A DNA stretch of 64,000 bases from Stenopsyche tienmushanensis (taxonomy: Eukaryota; Arthropoda; Insecta; Trichoptera; Stenopsychidae): positions 248,001-312,000 of the forward strand of contig WACJ01000224.1 of NCBI GenBank assembly GCA_008973525.1, read 5' to 3'. How positions within the stretch are numbered: the stretch's first letter is position 1; the number at the start of each line of letters is the position of its first letter. The translations under genes were made by a program, and so were the position numbers. Positions 45,000-55,800 of the stretch are shown piece by piece. The notes below the pieces were generated by a model. That model made no database searches. It was not told where the DNA came from and worked only from the letters and a program-made list of their open reading frames with translations.

Positions 45000-46430
45000 A
45001 GAAATAAGAGGAGCCAGTTTCTCAACAGCATAGTCAGACATTTTAAACGTGCAATCAAAAATTGAAAATAATCGTTGAAATAAACTTTAAAAAATATTAT
45101 TAAGCTCAGAAAAAGAAAAAAATGCGTAATTTTTTTTCATTAATTTCCTTACAAAACGTATGAGGATCCAGCCAGATCATTTTAATTGTCGGGAGGTAAT
45201 AGAAACATTCATTGACAGAAGGGTTAAGATAGTTTTATTGACTAAAAGGTAGTCTAATAAATCAAAATAATGCCCCATGATTAAATTGGGAAGTTTTAAA
45301 CATTCTTCATTATTCCCCGATAATCCACCTTATCAATCAAGTTCCTTAATAAATATTAATTTAATTATTTAAGTACGTTTTATATTTATTTGAAAACATT
45401 CAATACAAAGCTACGTATAATATAATTATATTAATTCGAATCGGAAAGGTTCTTAGTTATTTTTCGTCTTATCGACGTACTCATTATCGTATCCGGTTCG
45501 TATAAGAACCATTAAAAAGGGGTACGCATTAATTGCAGTTACGAATTTTTAACTAAGAATAAAAGAAACCTGATTGTATCCGCCATAATAGCAAATTATC
45601 TGAGACACGATCTTTGGAAAACGTGTTCCAACTAACATTTGGCTGAAATTATACGGGCGCAAAATTTTAGTAAATTGTCGACACAGATAAAATAAGAATA
45701 GCCTCATGCATATTCAAAGCCGGATTATCGACAATATCGTACTGCATTAAATTCAACCGGGTCTATACTTTAATTACAAATTCCGTAATTATGTACAATC
45801 ATAATTATTTAGGCGTTTGTTAGCACTTTGCAATCTTTCAAAAAATGTTCCACCAGGTCCAGCAAATATTTGCAACATTTTTAAGAATAATTTCTTTTTA
45901 CATTTTGTAATTATTATTGTAAATAAATAGATATTTTTTCGATAAAAAGATTCATCGGTGAAAAATTGTAATGGTGTAGTCCACGCTCGTGGAATATGAT
46001 ATCCAACGAATTTTTGGTTAATAGAAAAATGTTTAGTTGGAACTACTATTGGCGATTGGAGAAGATATCAGATTTATCGATATCTCTTGTTGCTTTTCGA
46101 AAATCTGATTCATCACTGCTACGGTGAAAACTGAGGGTTCGTGTTGCATAAACAGGAACTCAAATTTCTCGATCAGATACTAATATCAGGATGAAATTTA
46201 ATACCCCAGAAACTGAACTATAGCCTTTTCGCTGTTTTTATTAGTTTCATGCACAATACAAAAAAGTCATCTTTTCTTTCAACTAGGGATTCTGATCTCT
46301 CGACGATTTTCATTTCTCGAGAAATGAGAATATCCGATTTCATTTCTCAAATTTCTCGAGAATTGTCAAAAAATTTTAATGAACAACTAAAAATTTGTTT
46401 AAAACTTAATTACTTTACTTCAAATTGTTT
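45000..46430. other. No gene recognised
   Basis: AT-rich sequence with motif-free short frames (46249-46434 plus). Nothing supportable. Confidence 0.3.
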
Positions 46431-46449
46431 TTAAAAGAACCCTTTAAAA

Positions 46450-46620
46450 ACACGACTTAATGTTGGTATAGTGATTTAGATCCTGGACGCTTACTGTAAA
46501 GGTTCGGGCTCAAATCCAGATTGTGGAAAAAAATCACCGTACCAACAATTTTGGAAGATCGTCTCAATCTAGGTTTGTCCTGATTCCGAAGAAAGATTAT
46601 CGATATTAGGATGGAGAATG
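46450..46620 (+). repeat. SINE-like repeat with tRNA-type A and B boxes
   Basis: 'ttggtatagtgatttagat' (about 46462) resembles a pol III A box and 'aaaggttcgggctcaaatcc' (about 46498) a B box, spaced as in tRNAs. Related B-box-like segments occur near 21370, 41100 and 33790, followed by shared body phrases such as 'ggtttgtcct'. No poly(A) or other clear tail is visible, and the tRNA fold was not established. A degraded tRNA-derived SINE is the best reading. Confidence 0.4.
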
Positions 46621-47207
46621 TTATATGTAAAGAATATCTATTAACATATCTATTAACAAAAATATATCAAAATATGTCAAAGTCATGTCTAGAACCCGAA
46701 TAAAACTTTTAAAAAGAAAGCATTTTGGCAGAAATGCACTCATATGCAATGCAGCATTTAAAAAATGGAAGCGGTTGTATTTGCATCAAAAATATTCATA
46801 CAATTTTTTTTTATATAATAAAAATTGAATTCTAAAATTTCCTTATCACGAACCAAAACATTGCTCCGACAAATCAAAGATAACGAGACTAAATGTAAAA
46901 AAATGCGATCGTTCCACACTCATCATGCAAAACACCGTGGTGGGTCGGTCGCCTTTTGAGAGTTAAGAAATCGACAAGGTTCGGAGATACTTCGCAGAAT
47001 TTCAAATAAAGCTTTACAAATTACGTTTAACTATAATTAGGCATTGTTGCTTGTTAAGTTACTCCAAAATGGTAAAAAGAAAGTCACCGAAAGAAGTGTA
47101 GTCGAAAACCAGGACTGCATATTGGAGACTGCTTTTAAAGATATCACACAATGGAAAATATATTTTTTAAATAAAAACATGTTATTGAAACACATTATTG
47201 TCTAAAC

Positions 47208-48156
47208 CAGCGGCTCTTAAACTAACATAGTTTGCAGACCCCCTTCTTGAGCAAAATTTCTTTCGCGGACCCCCTCTTGAGTAAATTTTTTTTCGCGGAC
47301 ACTATCCCAACTAGGGAATCCAATTCCGAGCCAAAATTTCAATCTCGGGATTTCATTATACAATCCCGGGACCAGTCCCGGGATCCCAGGATTGGGATTT
47401 TCAATATTTTAATAAATGAACTTCATCAGATATTTAAATGCTAGTTCGAGTTAATGATCGCGTGAGCCCTCATTTTCGTAAACACCATCAATGTGACTGA
47501 TAAAATTCTTTTCTGCTGAGACACGGACTAAAACTCGCAAAATTCCCGATTTCCCGACAAATTATTTATTTCCGTCGCTGCAGATGAATACTTATATACT
47601 ATAATACTTTGATGTGATTTTATAATTATATTACGGAGGAATACAAAAATTCTGAACCTCGTATCTATTATAATTCATATCGATATTACCATTATTCGTC
47701 GAGGTGTAGTAAATACATCACCGGTAGGGAAAGGTTACTATAACAATTGAAAAACATACATGTACGCTATATATGTATACATAGATTAGACAATCACTGC
47801 TCCTATGCGTCGCCTAAGTTCGCCAATTAGTAATTACGCCACTGTTTCCAAGCGTCTAGATTTCGTCGGGGATGTCTCGATTTAGTAGCCTTCATCGTGT
47901 TGGTGAGGTGTACGATTTCTGTTAGATAAAAATTTAAATCCCGGGATTTTCGGGATTATGTTTTCTAATCCCGGGATTTTCAAGTACCTAAAACTGTCCG
48001 GGATCCCGGGATTGGATTCCCTAATCCCAACCCTTCTGACTTAATTTTTTAAGCAAACAAACATTTCTTGGACAAAATAGATCTTCTTCTAATGTTTTCT
48101 GTAAATAATTACACGAAAATATCATGTTTTTTATTTGATTAGTTTAAGAACCGCTG
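47208..48156. mobile_element. hAT element (family 3) hosting a nested hAT
   Basis: The ends are inverted repeats 'cagcggctcttaaactaa' and, from the right, 'cagcggttcttaaactaa'. They are followed inward by 'gcagacccccttcttgagc', a common subterminal type in hAT elements. The flanks GTCTAAAC (47200-47207) and GTCTAAAT (48157-48164) are an 8-bp target duplication with one mismatch. The element is split by the complete element 47312-48023. Its own sequence totals only about 230 bp, so it was already a MITE. Confidence 0.75.
47312..48023. mobile_element. hAT element (family 1), copy A, nested
   Basis: Inverted ends 'tagggaatccaattccgag' and, from the right, 'tagggaatccaatcccggg'. An exact 8-bp duplication ATCCCAAC (47304-47311 and 48024-48031) flanks it. 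The interior aligns to the longer copy B (60368-61358) but lacks the transposase exon. Repeated 'atcccgggatt' motifs fill both subterminal regions. It lies inside the family-3 element, so it is the younger insertion. Confidence 0.85.
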
Positions 48157-48164
48157 GTCTAAAT

Positions 48165-48690
48165 ATACATCTAATTTTCAATAAAGAATTGATAAATCTT
48201 GTTTATCCTTCATAATCATGCATGTTATGTATCAGCGCTCTTTCAATGGAAATTAATTCTTACCATTACGACACCCATGTCCAAATTTAAAACGTATGCT
48301 AAGGGTTAAAGGTACAGCAATGTTGAAAAAAGATTTGAACAAAATGCTAATGATTCCACGCCAGAAAATCAGTCGTTAAAAGCATATTTGTGTTTTATTT
48401 GCATAAATATATATTGGGGGGGGGGGGATAAAATAAAATATTCATTTCTTACAAAACTATAGAAGTTTAATTTTAGGATCTTCAAAAATTAACAAGTTTT
48501 ATATAAATTAGTAATTCACAGATTTTTGACGATTTTCCGGCTTATAAAAACTCGGCTTATATTATAAAAATCAATTAATCCTGGGCATAGATGAAACCAT
48601 GATTACACTTTGGTTCTCAAAAAATCCTTTATTGTTGTTGTATATTCACTGAAAATGAAAAATGTAAAAAATACACTCAATGAAAAAAGT
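48165..48690. other. No gene recognised; G12 run
   Basis: AT-rich. A G12 homopolymer lies at 48416-48427, immediately after 'ttgcataaatatatatt'. A similar context ('atttgaatatat' before C13) occurs at 52481-52503. Confidence 0.4.
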
Positions 48691-48878
48691 TATGTATTTG
48701 GTATCGTGGGTCAAATTTGACCCAGATGGCTGCATACCTCAGTTCCTACGGAAGCTACAACGTTACAAGTCCGCCCCCCGCCGCAGATTGTGACGCGCGT
48801 TATTATAACATAAACGTTAAAAGAATAAGAATCAAAATTGTATGCTCCTGGTACAATTTTGACACACGGGTTTAAGGG
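48690..48878. mobile_element. piggyBac-like terminal fragment
   Basis: The right end reads, reverse complemented from a TTAA at 48879-48882, 'cccttaaacccgtgtgtcaaaatt'-type sequence. An internal palindrome 'gggtcaaatttgaccc' lies near 48710-48725. Ends beginning CCCTT next to TTAA, with 'tttgac' repeats, are typical of piggyBac-like elements. The opposite end was not found. Confidence 0.45.
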
Positions 48879-48882
48879 TTAA

Positions 48883-49930
48883 AATTTAATACTAATAAAA
48901 GTTAAATTAAATTAGATTCTACCATCAACGCAATATTCTCATATAATTTAGAAAATTTACAATTTAAATTATTTGTTTCATACTTCAGTGAATTTATAAA
49001 AATTAATAAATGAATAAAAAATAATAATTTTTATTTAATTCAAAGAGATTTTTGTGAATTAAATTACACATAAGCGTTTTATAATCTCAACAAAAATAAA
49101 AATAAATCGTTAAAAAATTGAAAAAAGAAATATATAGAATCAATATTTTAAGGATTTAAAATATTACCCTTCTATCGTATGAGAGTACGCATGCATTATT
49201 TTTTACTTTTTAATTCATCAAAAAATAAAATAAAACATAAAACAGAATTTAAATACTTATTTTTAAGCATCAGGATGATGTTTTAGTATATTTAAAAAGG
49301 TTTCAATAAAGTTTGGACGTTAACATTGATAAGGACGTTTCTGATTGTGTTTAGGCCATATACGTCATAAGTAAACATTTGTTGGCATACCCGGCGTTGC
49401 AAAAGTGTGCACGAAACACGAACAAGATAATCACGTAATCATTAATAACCATTATTAATTACATTTTTTGTTTGAATTTAATATAAATATGCTATAAAAA
49501 ATCAAAATTTTATAGAAATATTTATATTTTAACTTCGAATTTGCTCAATTATTGCCCTTTAACTTTTCAATGAATAGTTGTATTTATTCATTCATACATA
49601 ATAAATGCGAAATATCGTGATATAATGATGTTTTGATACATTTGAAACAGTTTTGTATTTTTAAGGTAGAACATGATTGTGACATAACCTCAAAAGCGCC
49701 AGTCATGTATGGTATATTGCATATTTACTAAGGCATATCAGTGGAAGAGCGAGGCCCTTTAATTTTTTAAATAAAATTGTGGACAAGGAAATAATATGGT
49801 TTATAATTTTATTCCATTCTGCTTTCCCTTATATATTTTGTCTATCATATTGTCAAGCCTAATGCAGTTGCCCTTACCTAATAGGCCCTAATATTAACTA
49901 ATTTATTTATTTATTATAATTACAGTATAA
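48883..49930. other. No gene recognised
   Basis: Very AT-rich, nothing supportable. Confidence 0.3.
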
Positions 49931-49937
49931 ACATATA

Positions 49938-51242
49938 CAGTAGACTCTCGATTATCCAGGTTGATGCTGGGGAGGAAGGACTCGGATAATTCAAATCATC
50001 AAATTTTTCTTAAAGCTATTATATTATACATTATTATGCTATTATACATTATAATAAAATTCTTTTTGTTTAGTGTAATCCAGCAATGTTTCAACATAAT
50101 TCAACGCCGTTTTATGACTAATGTAATCACTGGTATCTTCTTCACTTGCAGTGTCACTCCCATTTTCTTTCTCTCGAGGAACAAAAGAAATGATATCTGA
50201 ATCATCCATGCATACAAAACCTGGATCATTTAAAGTGTGATTGAACCAATCCTCAATGTTTTCCCTGTCCATGTTTTTTTTTAAATTTAAATTTTCCAAT
50301 AATCTACATATTTCAAATGTATCATTTATTTCATTCTCTTCAGAATGCATTAATCTTATTCCATGCCAGGAAGAATCTTTCTCCATGTTTCTGGTTTTAC
50401 TATTGATCAAGATTGTGTTATTGTATATAAGCATCCAATATCGTATTTTTTTTCCCAGAGATAAATTAATTTGTTATATTCCTCAGCAAGTTTTCATAAG
50501 ACGATGTTTCATTGATGCTATAACGCATTGGTCCATGAACTGGAACAAAGATGTCACCTTAGGGGGCAAAAATTTTGCATCCAATAAGTCCATTGCTTGT
50601 TTTCAATATGCTTTCGTTCGGATAAGAAGGAGCATTGTCTAATAATAATGCTACTTTCTGTGGCAATCCCTTTTTTTTTTTAAAATCTTGCACTTCTGGA
50701 ATCCATTTATTTTTGAACCAATCTTCAAAAATCTCCCTGTCCATCTGTGTCCCTTTCTGGCTATAATAATTTTTATGAAGATTTTTCATTTCAGTTCCCT
50801 TAAAAGTTTGAGGTTTCTTTGCTTTCCCAATCACCAAAAGTTTCATTCTACGAATTCCTGATTCGTTTACAGTCTTTTATCACCCCAGGTCCTTTTTCAA
50901 AATCTCGTGTAACAAGCTTTTTTAAACTCCATTGTCCGGTTGTTTTGAGAACCAAGATAATTAAGACATGAGAACAGGCATTTGTTTTGGTAGTTAAGAC
51001 AAGTATCATCCTTATCGCTCTAAAGTGTTTCCCTTAATCTTGACCTGTGTATATAAAACCTCATGTAGTGTTCGGGAGTTCTCATTATCCGAGTATCACC
51101 ACTTTTTAAATATTGTGTTCATTTGGTTGCACGCGTCTCATTATTATATAAGAAAAAATAAAAATAAAATTATTCATATTTTTCAGGTATGACAATAATC
51201 TACAAACGGATAATCCGCACCAGGATAATCGAGAGTACACTG
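49938..51242 (-). mobile_element. pogo/jerky-like transposon with both ends, decayed transposase
   Basis: TA-flanked (49936-49937, 51243-51244) with about 24-bp terminal inverted repeats: left 'cagtagactctcgattatcc', right complement 'cagtgtactctcgattatcc'. On the minus strand the jerky-type DDE domain appears in order. KLLVIGKAKKPQTFKG, EIFEDWFKNKWIPEV and VALLLDNAPSYPNE (50559-50846) come first, the last containing the second catalytic Asp. VTSLFQFMDQCVI follows (about 50500-50560, normally VTSLIQPMDQGVI). Then come IEDWFNHTLNDPGF and DDSDIISFV (50042-50434), the acidic C-terminal region. The CENP-B HTH half is missing and stops break the frame, so it is non-functional. Total 1305 bp. Confidence 0.85.
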
Positions 51243-51244
51243 TA

Positions 51245-52035
51245 TTATGATTGTATTTAATACTAATTTAATGAACAAATTTTATAATCAGCTTATTTTT
51301 ATAGAAGCTGAGGTGTGTATCGAAAACTATAAAGTTATAACTCAATAAATAATATAAGATATAGACGAAAGAGGTTAAATTTGTCACACTTTAGCAGCGG
51401 AGTCCAATATAGTAATATTGATGTTGAATGCATTACATTATTATTTGTTTAAGTCCCATTAAAAATATTTTTAATGTTTTATATGTTTTATGCTCTAAAT
51501 GATTGAAATGCGAATATTATTTTTAGATTTAAGTCAAATACATGATAAGGTTCTTGCTAGCAACATACTCTATATAACCTATTGTATCAAAATACCTATG
51601 TTAGTTATTTGTATTCCAAACTTTTGATTTATTCATTAATATAATAATACGAACTATATGTGCTATTGATACATGAGATTATATCATATCTAATAGATAC
51701 TAGTCACGCGTATTAGTATCATTCATATTGTATTTAATATCTATATGTGGCTGGTTATGATATATAATAATTAAATTTTCCAATTCAAATCATCACTGAT
51801 ATTTATAGTAAGTATAGTTGATTAATGAAATGTGCGAATTAACGTTAAAGCCAAAAACATGGAAATAATTTTCTCATTATTCAATATACATAAACACTTA
51901 TTGAGCTTAGCTTTTTAAATCTTATGTGTGTTTCCTCACTTTAAATAGCCCTATTTTATCCATTATTGTAATTTCTCGATATCAATCAACTTTCACATCC
52001 ACATTCATCAATCCTCAATTTCTTCTAAGATTTTT
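51245..52035. other. No gene recognised
   Basis: AT-rich sequence between the pogo element and a hAT fragment. Nothing supportable. Confidence 0.3.
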
Positions 52036-52039
52036 CAAA

Positions 52040-52262
52040 AAAATTCAAGATGTGCCGCTAGTCCAGTTGTGTTTGACCCTTTGCATGTGATTTGTTTTGG
52101 AAAGTTGGTGCATTGGGCTATCTCCTTTTTTGTAGTCTTTTTGTAATGTTTCCATACTTCCGATTGACTTCTTTCTATTATGGACTACAATGATGATTAA
52201 ATATATGTAACAAAACGATACTACTTTTTTAATACGAAATATATAAAATAAATTATAATAAC
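52040..52262 (-). mobile_element. hAT family 2 fragment (N-terminal region), copy 3
   Basis: In reverse complement this matches 17885-18100 of the family-2 element: 'ggttattataat', 'atttcgtatt', 'cattgtagtccataatagaa', and the BED-finger region with 'gatagcccaa' and 'atcacatgcaaagggtcaaa'. Neither terminal repeat is present. The eroded open frame 52045-52323 covers it. Confidence 0.75.
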
Positions 52263-52800
52263 CTACGAAAAATTTACTGGAAATTTTTATATTAATCTCT
52301 TTGGAGCGATTTCTTGCCATCAATAACTACTTGTTGAATGAAACGGGAATAGGCAAACGACGTTAGATAACTCACAAAAAAACAAAAATGTGAGGAAACA
52401 CCTTCCTCCTCACAAATCCCCATTATTTATGTGTTAAGATGGCCTCGTTTAATGCAATTTCATTTTGCGCCGCAATTTATTTGAATATATCCCCCCCCCC
52501 CCCACATTAAATGGGGTCTTACCGTACCTTGTAAAATATTCAACTGCTCACACTAGAATTGAAATCGCATCAATAAAAAATCGAATTACCTTACAATTTC
52601 AGTTTTAAATAGATTGAAATTGAAAATTTATCATGAAATAAAAATACATATTTCAACCATAAATTATATTATAAAATTACAATAAAAGTACACACCATTT
52701 ACAATATTGCATAATAAATAAGATCAAAGTGCAGAAAGTTGGGACCAATTACTATTTTTGAACGTTATCACCCCCACCATTCGATGTTTGACAAATATAC
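52263..52800. other. Region upstream of HSD17B10; C13 run
   Basis: AT-rich. A C13 run lies at 52491-52503. No repeat or gene was recognised, but the 3' part presumably contains the HSD17B10 promoter. Confidence 0.3.
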
Positions 52801-52825
52801 AATAAGCAACGATACTACGTTTTTA

Positions 52826-52891
52826 TTTCAGTTGCTTCAAGCCACTTAATTAAACCAGTTGACAATTTGCGAGTCATTCAGAAAATTCAAA
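52826..52891 (+). promoter_or_regulatory. Probable HSD17B10 5' UTR start (initiator or 5' UTR splice acceptor)
   Basis: 'ttttatttcagttgc' around 52820-52835 contains TCAGTTG, a good arthropod initiator match 60 bases before the ATG at 52892. The same sequence also fits a 3' splice site (T-rich tract plus CAG), so the first exon could instead lie further upstream. No TATA box is visible at -30. Confidence 0.3.
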
Positions 52892-55800
52892 ATGTTTAAC
52901 GTAAGTATTCAGTTTACCTATTCTGTTGCAAACAAATAACTTTTTTAATTGAACCTTTTAAATCTCATTTATAACCAATTACTTTATACATATATAGTGC
53001 TCATATCCTGTATATTTTTTTAGTAAATATATGAATAACTTTTGCTTTTGCAGGGATTAGTAGGATTAGTAACTGGTGGTGCTTCAGGTCTTGGGAGAGC
53101 TACCGTTGCTAAACTGATAAAAGAAGGTGCAAAAGTTATTGCTGTAGATTTACCAAGTTCTGCTTCAAATGAACTTGCTAATGAATTTGGTGATAAAGTT
53201 CATTTTGTCCCAGGCGATGTAAGTGTATTAATAGTAATGCTATTATTTTAGTAATAACCTTTATATTTTTTTATTTATATCAAACATTAATGTTTGTATT
53301 GAATGCTACCTTTATTAAAGTTTCAAGCTTATTGATTGGTTAAATAGAATATGTTAATATTCTAGTAGAAATTATAAAATACGTAGTAAAAACCAGTTTA
53401 TACAATGTAAAACTCGTTCATTCAAATCTAAATATATCTCATAATGTGTGTATGAATATGGTCAATATAAATTTTTCAAATATGTTATCTTGAGTTATGC
53501 GCAAATATTATGTAAGAGTATACAGAATGTTGAAATTTAAAACACAGTGAAATAATTTTTATTTGAATTAAATTTTTCCATGGCAATATTAGCACTTTAC
53601 AGTCCGGGTATTCCTTCGTCTAAAGTTTAATGAAAGAAATTAATGAAACTCTATGTTATTCATAAAATCAATATAATTCTTAAAACAGCTAATAGATTGA
53701 AATGAAATTTCAGTAGTGCCTACAAAAGAGTTTACTGCATTGATATGTTTAAACATATCAGTGGCTTTTAATCTGTGGTGTTTCATGATAAAATGTAAAA
53801 AGTGACATTTATTTATATTTTATATGGTTGATATAAAAAAAAATTTAAGCTAAAGTTACGTCATTTTCATAACATAAACATCTTGTTAACGGGGGCACAG
53901 ACTGAAAAGTTAATACAAATGCTTTTTTTGCTTCTTGAAACTAGTATCACTAATATTTCTTGCTTTTTCTATATCAAATATAAAAATCTATTTCCTAAAA
54001 TGTATAAGATTTTGTTTGTGTAATATTTTTCAAAATAATTTACTGTACATTTTAAAAAAACATCAAATTGCATTAATCAGATTTGATTCTATTTGTTGTG
54101 GAAGTAACCATTAAATGACATGAAAAATAGTTTAAATTTCATTGAATTCTTATTTTAAGTTATACAATGTGTTTTAGGTAAGCTCTGAGGCAGACATGCA
54201 GAGAGCAATTGAAACAACTAAAGACAAATTTGGTCGGTTGGATGTTACCGTTAATTGTGCCGGAATCGGTTACGCATGTAGAGTATATAACTTTAGAAAG
54301 AATGAAGTACATCCATTAGATCGTTTTGCCAAAGTCATATCGGTGAGTAATTACATTAAATTGTGCCATTACGCAAGGCTGACAATGTTTTTTTTTTTCA
54401 TGAAATGTTCTCTCTGCTCACTCGTTTGCTTACCTCTAAATCAAATACTCATCAAACAAAGAGAGAATACATGTTTATGATATTAGTTGCAATATTTTTG
54501 ATATCTTATGACATTCAAATTTAAAATTTTAGGTAAATCTTATTGGTACATTTAATGTAATTCGTTTGGCAGTTGGTTTAATGGGACAAAATGAACCCAA
54601 CATTGATGGTCAGCGTGGAGTGATTATTAATACTGCGAGTGTTGCTGCTCAAGATGGTCAAATTGGTCAATCAGCATATTCTGCATCAAAAGCTGGTGTT
54701 GTAGGAATGACTTTACCACTTGCAAGAGATCTGTCAGTGCGTGGGATAAGAGTCAATACAATACTTCCAGGTATAAAACAATTCCTTAAAAAATTATGGG
54801 CTGCATACTTATTATTTTATTTCAAGATTTTTTTTATGCATTGTACTGATTTAATTTTAAATATTAAATTGGGTCTGTAAGATATAAAAATGTATTACAT
54901 TGCCACTATTTCTCACTGTTGAGTATAATTTTAGCCTTTGATAAACTTTTTTTATTTGATTAGTTGTGAGTATATTTTTTATCAGTTACTTTGATAAACG
55001 AGGTTATTTCATGTACAGATATTCAAGCCGAATTTTTCTTTTCCTTTATAAACTTGTAGAATACTGAAATCTTGTTTTTTGCATGATGAAAATATCATGG
55101 AATCATGGAAACATTTGATTTCTATTATTTTTTCTCAAATAATATTAATTTTACCAAAATCAAGTTATTGAAAATGAATTACATTACATTTATTACGGAT
55201 TTCAAATTCAAAGTGTTTCGTTTTTATGTGGTGCCACATAAACAATAAATAGCGTTTGGTGCAGTTTACGTAGAATTACTGGAAAATATACAACCCAACA
55301 ATTTTTTTAAGGACCATTTGAAACCATAAGATTTTTAGCTATTGTAAAAAAAACCACATATGACCACAAATAATAATATATAGAGTGGTAAACCTAAAAA
55401 AAAAATATATTCGTATTATGTAGAATTTGCGCAGATTGCGTGTTACCTGCTTACGAATAATTTCGTTTGCTGGGGGAGCATGTCTCAGAATGTTAATATT
55501 TGAGTGAAGAAATGGGAGAACTCAAACTTTTGCTTTAATATTATAATAATTGTCAAATCTTTATTTATTAATATCACATGAATTTTGATAAAGCTTCAAA
55601 ATGTTATTTTTTTTTTATTGGGAAAAATAATGGTTTTTTTAGTCTTTCAGTTAAGCTCTGAGTGATAAATATTTCGGTTTTGAAGTTAAATGTTTACTTT
55701 TTCCATTTTGCTCCCAGTCTGACCAATTAAATATTATTTGATTGTGCCCAGTCGGCACTAAACACCGAAGTTTGAATACTTAGATGCGACATAATTACCC

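Noticed and set aside
54196..54480. Frame extending exon 3 of HSD17B10 past its donor
   Set aside because: Translation beyond 54342 diverges from the family and a perfect gtgagt donor explains the end. The extension is intron.
54566..54880. Frame extending exon 4 of HSD17B10 into intron 4
   Set aside because: Family similarity stops exactly at the donor after 54770 and resumes at 57954.
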